NCBI GenBank assembly: GCA_022601395.1
Contig: JAJACS010000002.1
Location: forward strand, 62,001 to 126,000
Reading direction: 5' to 3'
Source of the DNA: Chlamydiia bacterium
GTDB lineage: Bacteria; Chlamydiota; Chlamydiia; Chlamydiales; GCA-2402025
Length of the DNA stretch: 64,000 bases
Part shown: piece after piece, positions 34,808-44,130 of the stretch
How the letters are laid out: each line of letters starts with the position of its first letter
Position numbering within the stretch: the first letter of the stretch is position 1
Notes under the pieces: model-generated
Told to the model about the DNA's origin: nothing
Database searches by the model: none
What the model saw: only the letters and a program-made list of their open reading frames with translations
Made by a program: the position numbers and the translations under genes

Positions 34808-37162
34808 ATGGCAACAAATAGTCTTTTACGGTTTCAACATCTCAATATGCGAATGAGTACTTATTTGCAGCTTCCAACTCAAGACATGACCTCATGTGAT
34901 TTTTCGGAGCAAAAGAGGTTTATTCAGACGAAAATCTCTAAAGGTTTTAGTGCACTTACTGATGGTGAAAAAGATCCAAAAATGGCTGCTGAAATTGAAA
35001 AAGCAAGAACTGTTTGGATAAGGTTTATTAATCATGGCGGAGTTTCTAATACAAGCTTCCAGGATAACCCAAAACTGTTTGAGGATCTACAGAACAAACG
35101 ATTTACGACAAAGCGTCTTCAAGATTGTGTACAGCTTTTTAGTAAGGAAATGCATTTTTCAGATTTGAGTACTGCAAAGGCGCGCAAAGGAGCTATAAAA
35201 AAAGTTATTAAGGCGCGTGAAAAAGCTCTTAATAAGCTCGCAAACCATAGCAGGGATGTAGCAGATATAAAGGCTGTTATGGCCTCGTCTTTAGCTACAA
35301 TGCAGGTGCGTCAGCAAGAGATAGCTACAGAAATTGCACATAAACCTCAGTATCTCACTCTTGATGATTTAACAGACCACTTTGAAGACTTAGATGAGAT
35401 GATGGTGAGTAAGCTTGTTTTGAATGGTTGTAGAGAAAGATATGGGAAAGTTTTTCCAGCTCTTGAAGCAGTACTTTCAAAAATGAAAAGCGGAGAGTAT
35501 GGAAAGAAGCTTGAGGAAGAAGTGGATGAGCAGAGCTGGATAATCCTTTCAGAGGAGGGGATCAAAAAGGCCCTTCTTTTTTATTTGATGTTTGAGTCAG
35601 ATAAACCTTCCCGATCAGGATCTAGTAAAGAGTTGGGAATAACCGATGATGCTGATTGGATTTCTTTACTTTTGTGCTCAGGTTGTGTTGTAAAAAACAA
35701 AGAGAAAGCAATTATGTGTATGGAACATTTCCTCTTAGAGGAGACATGTAAAGAAGAAGAGTTTAAAAGCCACGAGTTTTTGCAATGCTTCAATTCCTAT
35801 GAAGCATATTGCACTTTTGGAACACTTCTGATTGCGGTGATTTCTAAAACCAGCTTTTACTTTGACGACTTGGTAGTCTGCGATTGCAAAATCATAAATG
35901 AAGAAAAGGCGTCTGAAACACATGAAAATAACCAGTGTCTAGCGTCTAAAGATAGGGCTACAAAATCACAATCTACATTTAACTTGATCTCGCAGCATAT
36001 CGTTGCTCCTGTTTTGGATGAAGAAGATCGAAGCTTAGAAGCACTTCTTGCAAAACACATGGTTTTAATGGAAAGTGCGCAGCCAGAAAAAGAAAAGCTT
36101 GTGCATGTTCTTGTAGAAATGTGCAAAGGGTATCTTGGAGATGAACGTGTATATAAGTGCTTAACGGCTTCAGAGACTATCATCAAAAGTGAATTCTTCT
36201 ACACTTTCATAGAAGCTGGGATGTTTAAAGAAGCCTTTAGATATATGCAAAATTCAAATGAAGAAAACAAAAAGTTTTATGCTAAAATTTTGATAGATAC
36301 TCCACTATTTATTCACCAATGCCCAAATCTTGCAGTAGAACTTCTTGATGCATTGGATCTTATAGCTTTATGGGAGGGGTTCAAGAAGCTCGTAGACTCA
36401 GATATCTTTAAAAAAGACTTGGAGCTCGAAACTTCAATGAAGCTTTTTGTTTGCATGGATAACTTTAACTGCGTTGTTAAAGCGAGAGAGTTTGTTTCTG
36501 ACATAGCAAGGATAGATCATATTCTTCCTGAAGAGGTTTATACGATGTTTATTCAAAAGGCCTTTGAAGACTCTAAATATGATACAGCATTTTTCTTGCT
36601 CGAAATAATGAAGAGCAAAACTTTGCGCAAAAAAGTTTGTAAGGACACATTTAAAGAGTACAAAACAGAGGACTTTGTAGCGCTCTTCTTTACTTTGTAT
36701 AAAAACCTTTCAAGAAGCAGTGCTAGGATTTTCACCCTAGCAATTATTTCAGGGGATAAAAAAAACCGCAAAGAGTTAAATCAGTTAGCAGTATTTTGTA
36801 ACTGTGTAAAACCACAAGGTAGATTTACGGATATAGCCTACCTAACAAAAATTCTTAAAAAAGCAGGTTATACAAAGAATATAACCTATGTGAAGGGTCT
36901 TCTTATCTATTTTATGAAGCGTAGCGAAGTGCAGTATAATGTAAGTGTTCTTAAAGACGTTGTAAGATCAGCTATAGACAGACAAGATAAGGTGAGAATC
37001 TACGAGAAAGCAAAGGAGATTCTTGAGGAAAGTTCGAGAGAAGAAGAGGTCAAAGAAGTACAAGAATTACTAGACTCAGTATTAGTTCCATTGGGATCTA
37101 AAACGAAAAAAACTTTACTTCCAGGTAGTGCTATTACTTCACGAAGAAAGCTTCTTGTCTAG
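34808..37162 (+). CDS. Large unrecognised helical protein
   Basis: This 784-residue soluble, mostly alpha-helical protein shows no signal peptide or membrane segment. Residues ~430-730 look like degenerate helical-hairpin repeats (DNFNCVVKAREFVSDIARIDHILPEEVYTMFIQKAFED is PPR/TPR-like), but no repeat unit is regular enough to name. It is notably Cys-rich around 290-370 (CSGCVVKNKEKAIMCMEH; VVCDCK). The C-terminus is basic (KTKKTLLPGSAITSRRKLLV). No Shine-Dalgarno is visible. Candidate scaffold or secreted effector; function unknown. Confidence 0.75.
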   Translation: MATNSLLRFQHLNMRMSTYLQLPTQDMTSCDFSEQKRFIQTKISKGFSALTDGEKDPKMAAEIEKARTVWIRFINHGGVSNTSFQDNPKLFEDLQNKRFTTKRLQDCVQLFSKEMHFSDLSTAKARKGAIKKVIKAREKALNKLANHSRDVADIKAVMASSLATMQVRQQEIATEIAHKPQYLTLDDLTDHFEDLDEMMVSKLVLNGCRERYGKVFPALEAVLSKMKSGEYGKKLEEEVDEQSWIILSEEGIKKALLFYLMFESDKPSRSGSSKELGITDDADWISLLLCSGCVVKNKEKAIMCMEHFLLEETCKEEEFKSHEFLQCFNSYEAYCTFGTLLIAVISKTSFYFDDLVVCDCKIINEEKASETHENNQCLASKDRATKSQSTFNLISQHIVAPVLDEEDRSLEALLAKHMVLMESAQPEKEKLVHVLVEMCKGYLGDERVYKCLTASETIIKSEFFYTFIEAGMFKEAFRYMQNSNEENKKFYAKILIDTPLFIHQCPNLAVELLDALDLIALWEGFKKLVDSDIFKKDLELETSMKLFVCMDNFNCVVKAREFVSDIARIDHILPEEVYTMFIQKAFEDSKYDTAFFLLEIMKSKTLRKKVCKDTFKEYKTEDFVALFFTLYKNLSRSSARIFTLAIISGDKKNRKELNQLAVFCNCVKPQGRFTDIAYLTKILKKAGYTKNITYVKGLLIYFMKRSEVQYNVSVLKDVVRSAIDRQDKVRIYEKAKEILEESSREEEVKEVQELLDSVLVPLGSKTKKTLLPGSAITSRRKLLV

Positions 37163-37250
37163 AAGTTCCAACTTTGATGAGTTTCTCTTGAAGTTTTCCT
37201 TCTGTTAGTGCTAAAAAATAGCGCAAAATACAACTCATAAGTAGGTATTC

Positions 37251-38018
37251 TTGCGTATATTTTGCCCTCTTGCATCAGGATCGAAGGGGAATTCGATTTT
37301 GTTTGCAACACCAACAACAAAGATCCTCATCGATGCAGGGATTAGCTTTAAACAGATCACAGAAAGATTAAATACATTAAATATCTCCGTTAATGACATA
37401 GATGCTGTTTTGATCACCCATGAACATGCAGATCATATAAGAGGCCTTGATGTTCTTTCTAAAAAAACAAATATTCCGATTCTTGCAAATACAGAAACAG
37501 CTAAAGCCATTTTAGAATCGGTTCGTGTAAAACCGAACTTTAAGATTTTTTCAACAGGAGAATCTTTTACTTACGGCGATGTGGACTTTCATCCCTTCAG
37601 TATACAGCATGATACGGTAGACCCTGTTGCATTTACGCTAAGTTACGACGACTTAAAGTTTGGAGTCTGTGCAGACCTTGGGTTTGTATCATCACTTGTA
37701 AAAATGCATCTTAAAGATTGCGACTATCTCTACATTGAATCCAACCATGAACCTTCTATGGTTCATGCTTGCAGCAGGTCTTATGTTTACAAGCAAAGAG
37801 TGCTCGGTAGACAAGGTCATCTGTCGAACCAAAATTGTGCAGAGCTTTTAAAAGAGATATCTCATAAAGGTTTAAAGCACGTTTATTTGGCGCATCTTTC
37901 TGAGGAATGTAACAACCCGGAAGTGGCTCTTAAATCCTCAAAAACATCCCTTCAAAGCTTTGCCTCGAACCTTTCTATTGCCTATCAGCATAAAGTAAGC
38001 GAGCCCGTATACTTTTAA
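37251..38018 (+). CDS. YycJ/WalJ-type metallo-beta-lactamase-fold hydrolase
   Basis: A 255-residue cytoplasmic MBL-fold protein with the metal motif THEHADHIRG, downstream metal ligands CADLGF and YLAHLSEECN, and the YycJ-specific block CDYLYIESNHEPSM. Members are proposed 5'-exonucleases or nucleases linked to DNA replication or cell-wall signalling. The start appears to be TTG at 37251 (MRIFCPLASGSKGNSI), since the conserved N-terminus begins there and no ATG is available upstream. It is convergent with the next gene, with the ends overlapping by 4 nt. Confidence 0.87.
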   Translation: MRIFCPLASGSKGNSILFATPTTKILIDAGISFKQITERLNTLNISVNDIDAVLITHEHADHIRGLDVLSKKTNIPILANTETAKAILESVRVKPNFKIFSTGESFTYGDVDFHPFSIQHDTVDPVAFTLSYDDLKFGVCADLGFVSSLVKMHLKDCDYLYIESNHEPSMVHACSRSYVYKQRVLGRQGHLSNQNCAELLKEISHKGLKHVYLAHLSEECNNPEVALKSSKTSLQSFASNLSIAYQHKVSEPVYF

Positions 38019-39352
38019 AGAGGAAGGATCATGCCATCATAGGCCATCCTAAAGGTAACATTGAGGTTACATTCATTGATGACATCAGCATGAAGCTGCG
38101 CTTTAAGCATAAGGTCTTTGTCTGTATGCGTTGGATCATGATGAGTCACGATCCACTCTCTACAGTGGTTGAGTTGTTTGATGAATGCTACTGCATTTGA
38201 AATAGAGGAGTGCCCCCAACCCACTTTATCGTGGTATTCATAAGGGAAATATTGCGCCTCGTGCACAAGGACGTGACAATCATCAAGGAATGCAAGTAGG
38301 CTTAAATGGGGCTCAAGAAGAGGGCTTTCTTTCCCTATAGATCCAGGTGGCCCATGATAGCCAAGGAGTAGCTCGTTGTCTGTAACATAGCCCACAGTCT
38401 TTCTTGGTGACGTAATTTTAAAGCAAAGTGTTGGGCCTGGGTGGTTCGAGTGGTGACACTCGATCTTTAGGTTACCAAACTCAATAGCTCCACCATCTCT
38501 TAGTTTATTGAAGGTAAGGTTTGCGAACATATCTTCAAGTCTAACTGGGAAATACCCAAAAGCAAGCATGTCATTAAATAGCTCTTCTGTTTCTTTTTGG
38601 TATCCCACAGGGGAATAGATATCGAGGGTGCATTGTTTATGATAAAGAGGAGCGAAAAAAGGAAAGCCGGTGATGTGATCCCAGTGAGTGTGTCCGATGA
38701 TAAGAGGGATGTTTGTATGAACGTTGGTATCGATGGTTTCTCCAAGCTCTCTTATTCCTGTACCAGCGTCAATAACAAGTAGTTTGTCAGAGTTGCGTAC
38801 TTCAAGGCAGCAAGTGTTTCCCCCGTACCGTATAAAGTCTTGCCCAGAAACAGGGCTGGATCCTCTTGTTCCCCAGAACTTTAGGTAAGAAGTTGAAGTG
38901 GTTGCAATAGGGTTGTAACAGACGGCTTCACTAAACTGAGACTCTTTATTCTTAAAGGGATCCGGAGTGAGTGAGCCTTGAAAATACCTTTCTAATATAA
39001 GAAAGAACTGACTGGAGTCAAAAGGCTTTGTTAAAAAGTAGTCGGCTCCAAGCTCGAGTGCTGCGTTGTAGTTTTGGATCATGCTTAAAGAAGAAGTGAT
39101 CACAACGCCAATATTTCGATGATTTTTATCTGTTTTTAGCTTTTTTAAGATTTCTATACCATGAATCTTCGGAAGAAGGAGCTCAATGAAAACTAACTCA
39201 GGCTTAAAGCTTTCGATTTTTGCGAGACATTCCTCTCCGGAGTCAACTGTCTGAATATCATAGAGTTTCGCTGAATCTGACTTGAAGATCTCTCTAATAG
39301 TGATGGAAGAAGAATCTGCAATAAGAATTTTTTTCTTATCTGTCTGGGCCAT
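38015..39352 (-). CDS. Pseudo-receiver fused to metallo-beta-lactamase-fold domain
   Basis: Residues ~5-125 are a CheY-like receiver, but the phosphoacceptor Asp57 is Glu (ELVFIELLLPKIHG) and one of the acidic pair is lost (ILIADSS, Ala12/Asp13); Thr86 and Lys109 are kept. Residues ~160-445 are an MBL-fold hydrolase with HTHWDH and later His/Asp ligands (CHHSNHPGPT, VGYVTDNE, THHDPTH). The whole gives a phosphorylation-independent, possibly constitutively active, signalling hydrolase. The ATG at 39352 (MAQTDKKKILIADS, 445 residues) is used because the upstream frame extension looks non-coding and overlaps the divergent gene. Confidence 0.85.
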   Translation of the reverse strand: MAQTDKKKILIADSSSITIREIFKSDSAKLYDIQTVDSGEECLAKIESFKPELVFIELLLPKIHGIEILKKLKTDKNHRNIGVVITSSLSMIQNYNAALELGADYFLTKPFDSSQFFLILERYFQGSLTPDPFKNKESQFSEAVCYNPIATTSTSYLKFWGTRGSSPVSGQDFIRYGGNTCCLEVRNSDKLLVIDAGTGIRELGETIDTNVHTNIPLIIGHTHWDHITGFPFFAPLYHKQCTLDIYSPVGYQKETEELFNDMLAFGYFPVRLEDMFANLTFNKLRDGGAIEFGNLKIECHHSNHPGPTLCFKITSPRKTVGYVTDNELLLGYHGPPGSIGKESPLLEPHLSLLAFLDDCHVLVHEAQYFPYEYHDKVGWGHSSISNAVAFIKQLNHCREWIVTHHDPTHTDKDLMLKAQLHADVINECNLNVTFRMAYDGMILPL

Positions 39353-39518
39353 GCTGAGTTTCGATCCTGTTTCTTTGTACATATAGCAAAATGAAATAAA
39401 AACTAAAATTTTTTTTGTAGTTTTTGTTAAAATAAGAAATGATAGCGGAGCAAAAGTTGACGAGGGTAGGGTTTGTCTTGTGCAAGCCTGCAAATACCTA
39501 ATCAGGAAGTGGGTTACT

Positions 39519-40346
39519 ATGAGAAAAAAGTTACTAACAGTATTTTTCGCTCTTAGTTTATTGACTATAAGTGGGATGGCAAGAGAATTCGCATTTAGTC
39601 CGCTACTTAAAGTGCACCATTTTAACACTCATGAGCTATCAAAAGAGTCAGTGGATCAAAAAGATGGGAGTATTCTCTATCAAAAGACCGAAGAAAGCCT
39701 AGATCGGCTGCCTCAGTATCTTCAGCTTTATGTATTTTTACTTCTTGATATGCACCATAAGCCAAATGAAGTATCCCAGCTTAATCAGTATTTAGAAGAT
39801 GTTCGTATAAAGACGATACAAAATTTCCCGAAAAACCTTCTTTCTCTTTCTGAAGAAACTTTTTTTAGACAACTTCAAGTTGAGTTTGATATGGATTTCA
39901 AATTCAAAGGGATACGCCACCCAAAGAATGAACTGCCACCAGAGCTAAACTTTAGAGCGAGGGAAGCTCTGCCAACAGAAGGGTTTGAAGCAGGAGAGGT
40001 GCTCCTTAGCACGATTCCTGTGCATCCGCACTGGAATGTGTTTGCAAAACTAGGTCTTTATGAGCAGTGGGTTTCTGAGTTTATCAACTATGAAGAAATG
40101 CAGGGTGTTGAAAATAGTCTATCTTCTTTACAAGACTTTGAAAATAGATTTAAAGGCACTATGAAATATGGCATGGGACTAAAGTATAAGTTCGAAACAA
40201 AGACAAAGCGAAAGCTTTCTCTTGAAGCTATGCTTGAGCAAAAGTCACATAACGAATGGGTGTTAAGAGAGTATCTTTTGTCACATAAAGGATTTTCAGG
40301 AGTCCTTTTTGATAACTGGCGATTTACATTTACGTTCGACTTTTAG
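39519..40346 (+). CDS. Exported protein of unknown function
   Basis: A clear Sec signal peptide (residues 1-21, MRKKLLTVFFALSLLTISGMA) precedes a 254-residue mature protein. The mature part is mostly helical with several Tyr/Phe-rich segments, and the last ~60 residues (GTMKYGMGLKYKFETKTKRKLSLEAML ... GVLFDNWRFTFTFDF) have alternating hydrophobic strands ending in Phe, as in outer-membrane beta-barrel or periplasmic proteins. The ATG at 39519 follows AGGAAG. No family recognised. It is divergent from the pseudo-receiver gene. Confidence 0.75.
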   Translation: MRKKLLTVFFALSLLTISGMAREFAFSPLLKVHHFNTHELSKESVDQKDGSILYQKTEESLDRLPQYLQLYVFLLLDMHHKPNEVSQLNQYLEDVRIKTIQNFPKNLLSLSEETFFRQLQVEFDMDFKFKGIRHPKNELPPELNFRAREALPTEGFEAGEVLLSTIPVHPHWNVFAKLGLYEQWVSEFINYEEMQGVENSLSSLQDFENRFKGTMKYGMGLKYKFETKTKRKLSLEAMLEQKSHNEWVLREYLLSHKGFSGVLFDNWRFTFTFDF

Positions 40347-40645
40347 CGAGATCCGCCTTGCTGTCTATTTGCTGCCGCAAAGCAAAACCCAGACATAATT
40401 CCAAATAAAATCCCTAGCACAAGATATGTTCTTTGCTGAGAAGCTGTCATTCCGAAAAAAAAGCGGTCAAGAGAAGATGTGTTTTCATCAGATAAAATCT
40501 GAGTGACTTCTGCTTTATGTCTTTTTTGCAAATGGGAAGAACTTAAAGAAGATCCCACACCAAAGATTGTAAGTGTAAGAAAAACATAAGCCATAATAAA
40601 AAAGCGGATGACTTTCTTTTTGCAAGATTCTTCTGGTAGTTTCAT
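40343..40645 (-). CDS. Small membrane protein downstream of ftsK
   Basis: This 100-residue protein has two membrane segments (~15-34, KVIRFFIMAYVFLTLTIFGV; and ~72-92, YLVLGILFGIMSGFCFAAA) with a polar loop between. The ATG at 40645 immediately follows the ftsK stop (TAATATG) with GAGG upstream, so it is probably translated by coupling to ftsK. An ATG five codons earlier lies inside ftsK. Family not recognised. Confidence 0.65.
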   Translation of the reverse strand: MKLPEESCKKKVIRFFIMAYVFLTLTIFGVGSSLSSSHLQKRHKAEVTQILSDENTSSLDRFFFGMTASQQRTYLVLGILFGIMSGFCFAAANRQQGGSR

Positions 40646-40646
40646 A

Positions 40647-43013
40647 TTAGAGATCCTCAAAACCCGATGAATTCATAAGTATTTTTCTTGATTTACTTCC
40701 TTCCTGAGGTCCTATGACACCTCGTTCTTCAAGCTCATCCATGAGTGATGCTGCTCTTGCATAACCGATCTTGAGCTTTCTTTGTAAAAAGGTAGTAGAA
40801 GCATTTCGTGAAGTAAGTACGATGGTAAGAGCATTATCATAGAGAGTGTCTTTTGGCGAATTAGAGCCTTCATCAAACATTTCTTCTTGGGCTAGCTGAT
40901 CAAAAGATTTAATCAGGTAGTTAGGGCGGTCTTGCTTGCAGTGGTATTCGATGATTTTATTGATGTCTTCATCACGGATAAATGATCCTTGAGCTCTAAT
41001 AAGCTGAGAGCTTCCTGGAGGCATAAAAAGAAGGTCTCCATTACCAAGAAGAGTTTCTGCTCCATTTTCATCAAGAATGATTTGAGAGTTGATTCTTGAA
41101 GAAACTTTGAAAGCAACTCTTGTTGGAAAGTTTGCTTTAATCAGTCCTGTGATCACTTCTCTAGAAGGTCTTTGTGTTGCAAGAACAAGGTGGATCCCAA
41201 CAGCTCGTGCCATCTGAGCAATACGCGCAATAGGTGTTTCAAGATCGGTGGATGAGGCCATCATCAGATCTGCAAACTCATCAATGATTGCAACAACGTA
41301 GAAAAATCTTTCTGGGATCTCCATCCCAAGTTCTTCTTCTTCTTCTTGATTGATGACTCTTGAGTTAAAGGAGGTGATGTTGCGAAGTCCAAGACGTTTG
41401 AGCACTTCGTATCTTGCCTGCATTTCTTTTACAAGCCACTGCAATGCTGCATAAGCACCTTGCGGCTCTGTAATAACAGGTGCGATCATATGTGGAAGCT
41501 CTGAGTAAGAACTAAGCTCAACTTTTTTTGGATCCACAAGCAAAAGCTTCACGTCATCGGGTTTGTTGTTCATCAAAATAGACATCACTATTGTGTTGAT
41601 GCAAACAGATTTACCAGACCCTGTGGCTCCCGCAATAATACAGTGCGGCATCTTAGTGAGATCACACATCACATCTTCGCCAGAAACAGTCTTTCCAAGA
41701 AGGATGGGGATCGTAAAATTCTTTCTCTGTTGTTGGTAACGAGATAGCATTTCTTTAAATCCAACTTCTTGTGGGTATAAAGAAGGCACTTCTACACCAA
41801 CAGCTGCTTTACCAGGGATAGGGGCGATGATGCGGATGGATTTAGCTTGTAGATTAAGAGCAATGTCATCTTCAAGAGCTTTAATTTTCTGCACTTTTAC
41901 ACCGATCGCAGGGTGCAGCTCAAATGATGTAATGGTAGGTCCGCAGTTGATCTGCCCAACTTTTGCTTCGATCCCAAAGCTTGCCAAAGTATCTTCAAGA
42001 ATTTCAGCTTGTTTACGTAGCTCTCTTTTTAAAGAGGGTTTGTCAATTTTCTTAGCAGCAGTAAGAAGAGATACAGGAGGGAGTTTGAACTTTATGGACC
42101 TTCTTGTCTTTTTTGGTTTCGGGGTAAGGTCATATGGGCTTTTCTTCGCAGGTGGTTTAGTAGGTTCAGGTTCATACGCGACTTCTTCCTCTTCTTCTTC
42201 GGAAGAGTCATCTTCAGAGAAGCTAGCATAGAAAGTGTCAGCGCATGAGGGTTCTTGCCAGAGGGGTTTTGATTCATGGCGTATTGGGTTCGCCAGGGCT
42301 TCTTCCATTTCATCGTAGGGGATGTTGCGCTTTTCGCCTTTAAGAGGAAAAGGTTTAAAACTTTTACCCACGATGACAAAAAATTTGCACATGCCTTTAT
42401 AAGTTTCTTTCATTTTCTTAAAAAGTTTCACAAGGCTTAGCTGAGTAAGAAGGATGAATGCGATGATACCAGTTAAGCTAAATGTAAAAAAAATGCCGAT
42501 ATTGCTGAGAAGATTTTTTAAATTGTAGATAGGAAGATCTCTATAAAGGTAATAGAGAGGAACGCCGCCAAGATTATATCTTGTGATGGTCATGTAATAA
42601 GGCGTTTTGAAAGTAATGGTTTCTGAATAGACATGTGATTGAAGAAGAGGGTTTTGAACGCCATACACCTCAGAGTAGACATTAAATAAAAGGCACAGGC
42701 AAGCAAGTGCAATTCCAAAATAGACAGCACGCATCGTAAAGGCTGGTACCTTTTCTGAGTAAAGGAGTCTCCACCCAACCCAGCAACTAAAGCATACAAT
42801 CAAATAAGAGCCAAATCCAAAAAGCCAGTTCAGTCCAAAAGCTATGTAATATCCAATGAGGCCCAGATAGTTTTTATCAGCTTCAGTATAAAAGAAACTG
42901 ATTAGGCTCGCTAGAACGGCAAGTGAAATCGCCAGGATCAGCAATCCCTTTAGCTCTGGGTGTTTTACAAATTCTTCTTTTTCTTTTTGTCTTTCGGTGG
43001 GTTTTTCTTCCAT
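40647..43013 (-). CDS. ftsK: DNA translocase FtsK/SpoIIIE
   Basis: This septal DNA pump clears chromosomes during division. Four or five N-terminal membrane segments (~25-215) are followed by an acidic/proline linker (~250-320), the alpha-beta motor (Walker A GATGSGKSVCIN, Walker B VVAIIDEFADLMM, RIAQMARAVGIHLVLATQRPS) and a C-terminal winged-helix gamma domain (STTFLQRKLKIGYARAASLMDELEERGVIG) that reads orienting sequences. It is ~788 residues long. The ATG at 43013 is preferred over the GTG one codon earlier. Neither has an obvious Shine-Dalgarno. Confidence 0.95.
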   Translation of the reverse strand: MEEKPTERQKEKEEFVKHPELKGLLILAISLAVLASLISFFYTEADKNYLGLIGYYIAFGLNWLFGFGSYLIVCFSCWVGWRLLYSEKVPAFTMRAVYFGIALACLCLLFNVYSEVYGVQNPLLQSHVYSETITFKTPYYMTITRYNLGGVPLYYLYRDLPIYNLKNLLSNIGIFFTFSLTGIIAFILLTQLSLVKLFKKMKETYKGMCKFFVIVGKSFKPFPLKGEKRNIPYDEMEEALANPIRHESKPLWQEPSCADTFYASFSEDDSSEEEEEEVAYEPEPTKPPAKKSPYDLTPKPKKTRRSIKFKLPPVSLLTAAKKIDKPSLKRELRKQAEILEDTLASFGIEAKVGQINCGPTITSFELHPAIGVKVQKIKALEDDIALNLQAKSIRIIAPIPGKAAVGVEVPSLYPQEVGFKEMLSRYQQQRKNFTIPILLGKTVSGEDVMCDLTKMPHCIIAGATGSGKSVCINTIVMSILMNNKPDDVKLLLVDPKKVELSSYSELPHMIAPVITEPQGAYAALQWLVKEMQARYEVLKRLGLRNITSFNSRVINQEEEEELGMEIPERFFYVVAIIDEFADLMMASSTDLETPIARIAQMARAVGIHLVLATQRPSREVITGLIKANFPTRVAFKVSSRINSQIILDENGAETLLGNGDLLFMPPGSSQLIRAQGSFIRDEDINKIIEYHCKQDRPNYLIKSFDQLAQEEMFDEGSNSPKDTLYDNALTIVLTSRNASTTFLQRKLKIGYARAASLMDELEERGVIGPQEGSKSRKILMNSSGFEDL

Positions 43014-43115
43014 CACAAGTGCGGTTTTTGGGGGTTATCTCAGCTCAAGGGTATATACCTTGTTATTTTTTGGATAACATATTCTTCAATTGCTAGGGGA
43101 AAAAAATAAGGAAAA

Positions 43116-43193
43116 TGGGGCGAACGACGGGACTCGAACCCGCGACCTCTGGAATCACAATCCAGCGCTCTAACCAACTGAGCTACGATCGCC
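43116..43193 (-). tRNA. tRNA-His (anticodon GTG)
   Basis: Read on the minus strand the gene starts GGCGATCG and has a D-arm GCTCAGTTGGTTAGAGC, anticodon arm CTGGA-TTGTGAT-TCCAG (GTG anticodon), T-arm GCGGG-TTCGAGT-CCCGT, and an encoded CCA end. The first G acts as the -1 guanosine typical of tRNA-His, paired with C73. The acceptor stem has one U5-U68 mismatch in my alignment. It lies upstream of ftsK on the same strand. Confidence 0.95.
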
Positions 43194-43246
43194 ATTATGA
43201 GTCTAAACTTTTACTCTAAAACGGCTTTTAGGTCAACGATTTGCTA

Positions 43247-43492
43247 CTAAATTGAGTCGAAAGCTTTGTGGCGAAGCAGAGGTCCAAGGCCAGATACACC
43301 ACTTTCCATAAAGCAAGAGATATCATCTCTAATGCGGCGAAGCTCGGACAGAGCTTTAGGTGCATTAGGGCCATTTGGATTTCTTTCTGCGATTTCGAAG
43401 TGAGCTTCGATCTCATCAAGGAAAGAGGAGTAGATAGCCTCACTTGGGTTTACTCTGCTACCGTAACCATCAATAGGATCTATTCTGGACAT
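43247..43492 (-). CDS. Small tandem-family protein 1
   Basis: This 81-residue soluble protein (MSRIDPIDGYGSRV...) has an ATG at 43492 preceded by TTGGAGC. Its C-terminus IRDDISCFMESGVSGLGPLLRHKAFDSI matches the ends of the two proteins encoded just upstream (I..xI...SG...L..LL.[HN]..F), so it is the third copy of a local small-protein family. Function unknown; no signal or membrane segment. Confidence 0.65.
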   Translation of the reverse strand: MSRIDPIDGYGSRVNPSEAIYSSFLDEIEAHFEIAERNPNGPNAPKALSELRRIRDDISCFMESGVSGLGPLLRHKAFDSI

Positions 43493-43562
43493 CAAAAGCT
43501 CCAATACTTTGAAAATTCCATCTGTAGTAGATAAGCATTTTTTTATCAATACTTGAAAAAGA

Positions 43563-43799
43563 CTAGTCCTGAAACAAGGGATTATCGAGTAGAGGCTGTA
43601 AATCATATCTTCCCTGAGAAACTAAATAGGTGATCTCTATTTTTAGAATATCTCTTACTCTTTCATTTTTAAGTTTTTCTAAACGATTTAAACGACCGCC
43701 GAGTTTTTCTTGGCACTCATTCACTCTAGTTTGAAATGCATCATATGTATCCGCAGCTAGTGTGTGGATGCCTTGATTGTGGTTAGTATGTATTTTCAT
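43563..43799 (-). CDS. Small tandem-family protein 2
   Basis: This 78-residue soluble helical protein has a coiled-coil-like middle (AFQTRVNECQEKLGGRLNRLEKLKNERVRDIL) and the shared family ending KIEITYLVSQGRYDLQPLLDNPLFQD. It is the middle copy of three. It lies 31 nt downstream of copy 3, so co-transcription is likely. Function unknown. Confidence 0.65.
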   Translation of the reverse strand: MKIHTNHNQGIHTLAADTYDAFQTRVNECQEKLGGRLNRLEKLKNERVRDILKIEITYLVSQGRYDLQPLLDNPLFQD

Positions 43800-43830
43800 G
43801 AAGATTCCATTTTTAAATTAGGTTTAAAAG

Positions 43831-44091
43831 TTACTTGGTAAAAGCAGGATGCTCTAGCAGAGCAGCAAGTTCTTTGCAGTTGTTGCCTGATCGGATATCA
43901 GATATGATATCACCTTTAACCTGGTTAAGGTCCGCCTGAGCTCTATTGGCTTCTGAAAAGCCTACTGTTTCACAATCACGATAAGCAGCAAGTCCTTCTA
44001 TTTTTTCTCTATAGTATTGATGATCGCGATCTACTTCGGCTAGATAGCTTGAAGCTTCGTCTACTCTTACTCTTGATAGGGCGGCGCTCAT
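43831..44091 (-). CDS. Small tandem-family protein 3
   Basis: This 86-residue soluble helical protein (MSAALSRVRVDEASSYLAEVDRDHQYYREKIEGL...) ends with GDIISDIRSGNNCKELAALLEHPAFTK, the same family tail as the two downstream copies. The N-terminus is unrelated at sight, so only the C-terminal ~30 residues are conserved. An AAAGGACA stretch precedes the ATG at 44091. It is the first of the trio on the minus strand. Function unknown. Confidence 0.65.
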   Translation of the reverse strand: MSAALSRVRVDEASSYLAEVDRDHQYYREKIEGLAAYRDCETVGFSEANRAQADLNQVKGDIISDIRSGNNCKELAALLEHPAFTK

Positions 44092-44130
44092 TGTGTGTCC
44101 TTTGCGTTTTGTAATGTTTTAAATATGGTA

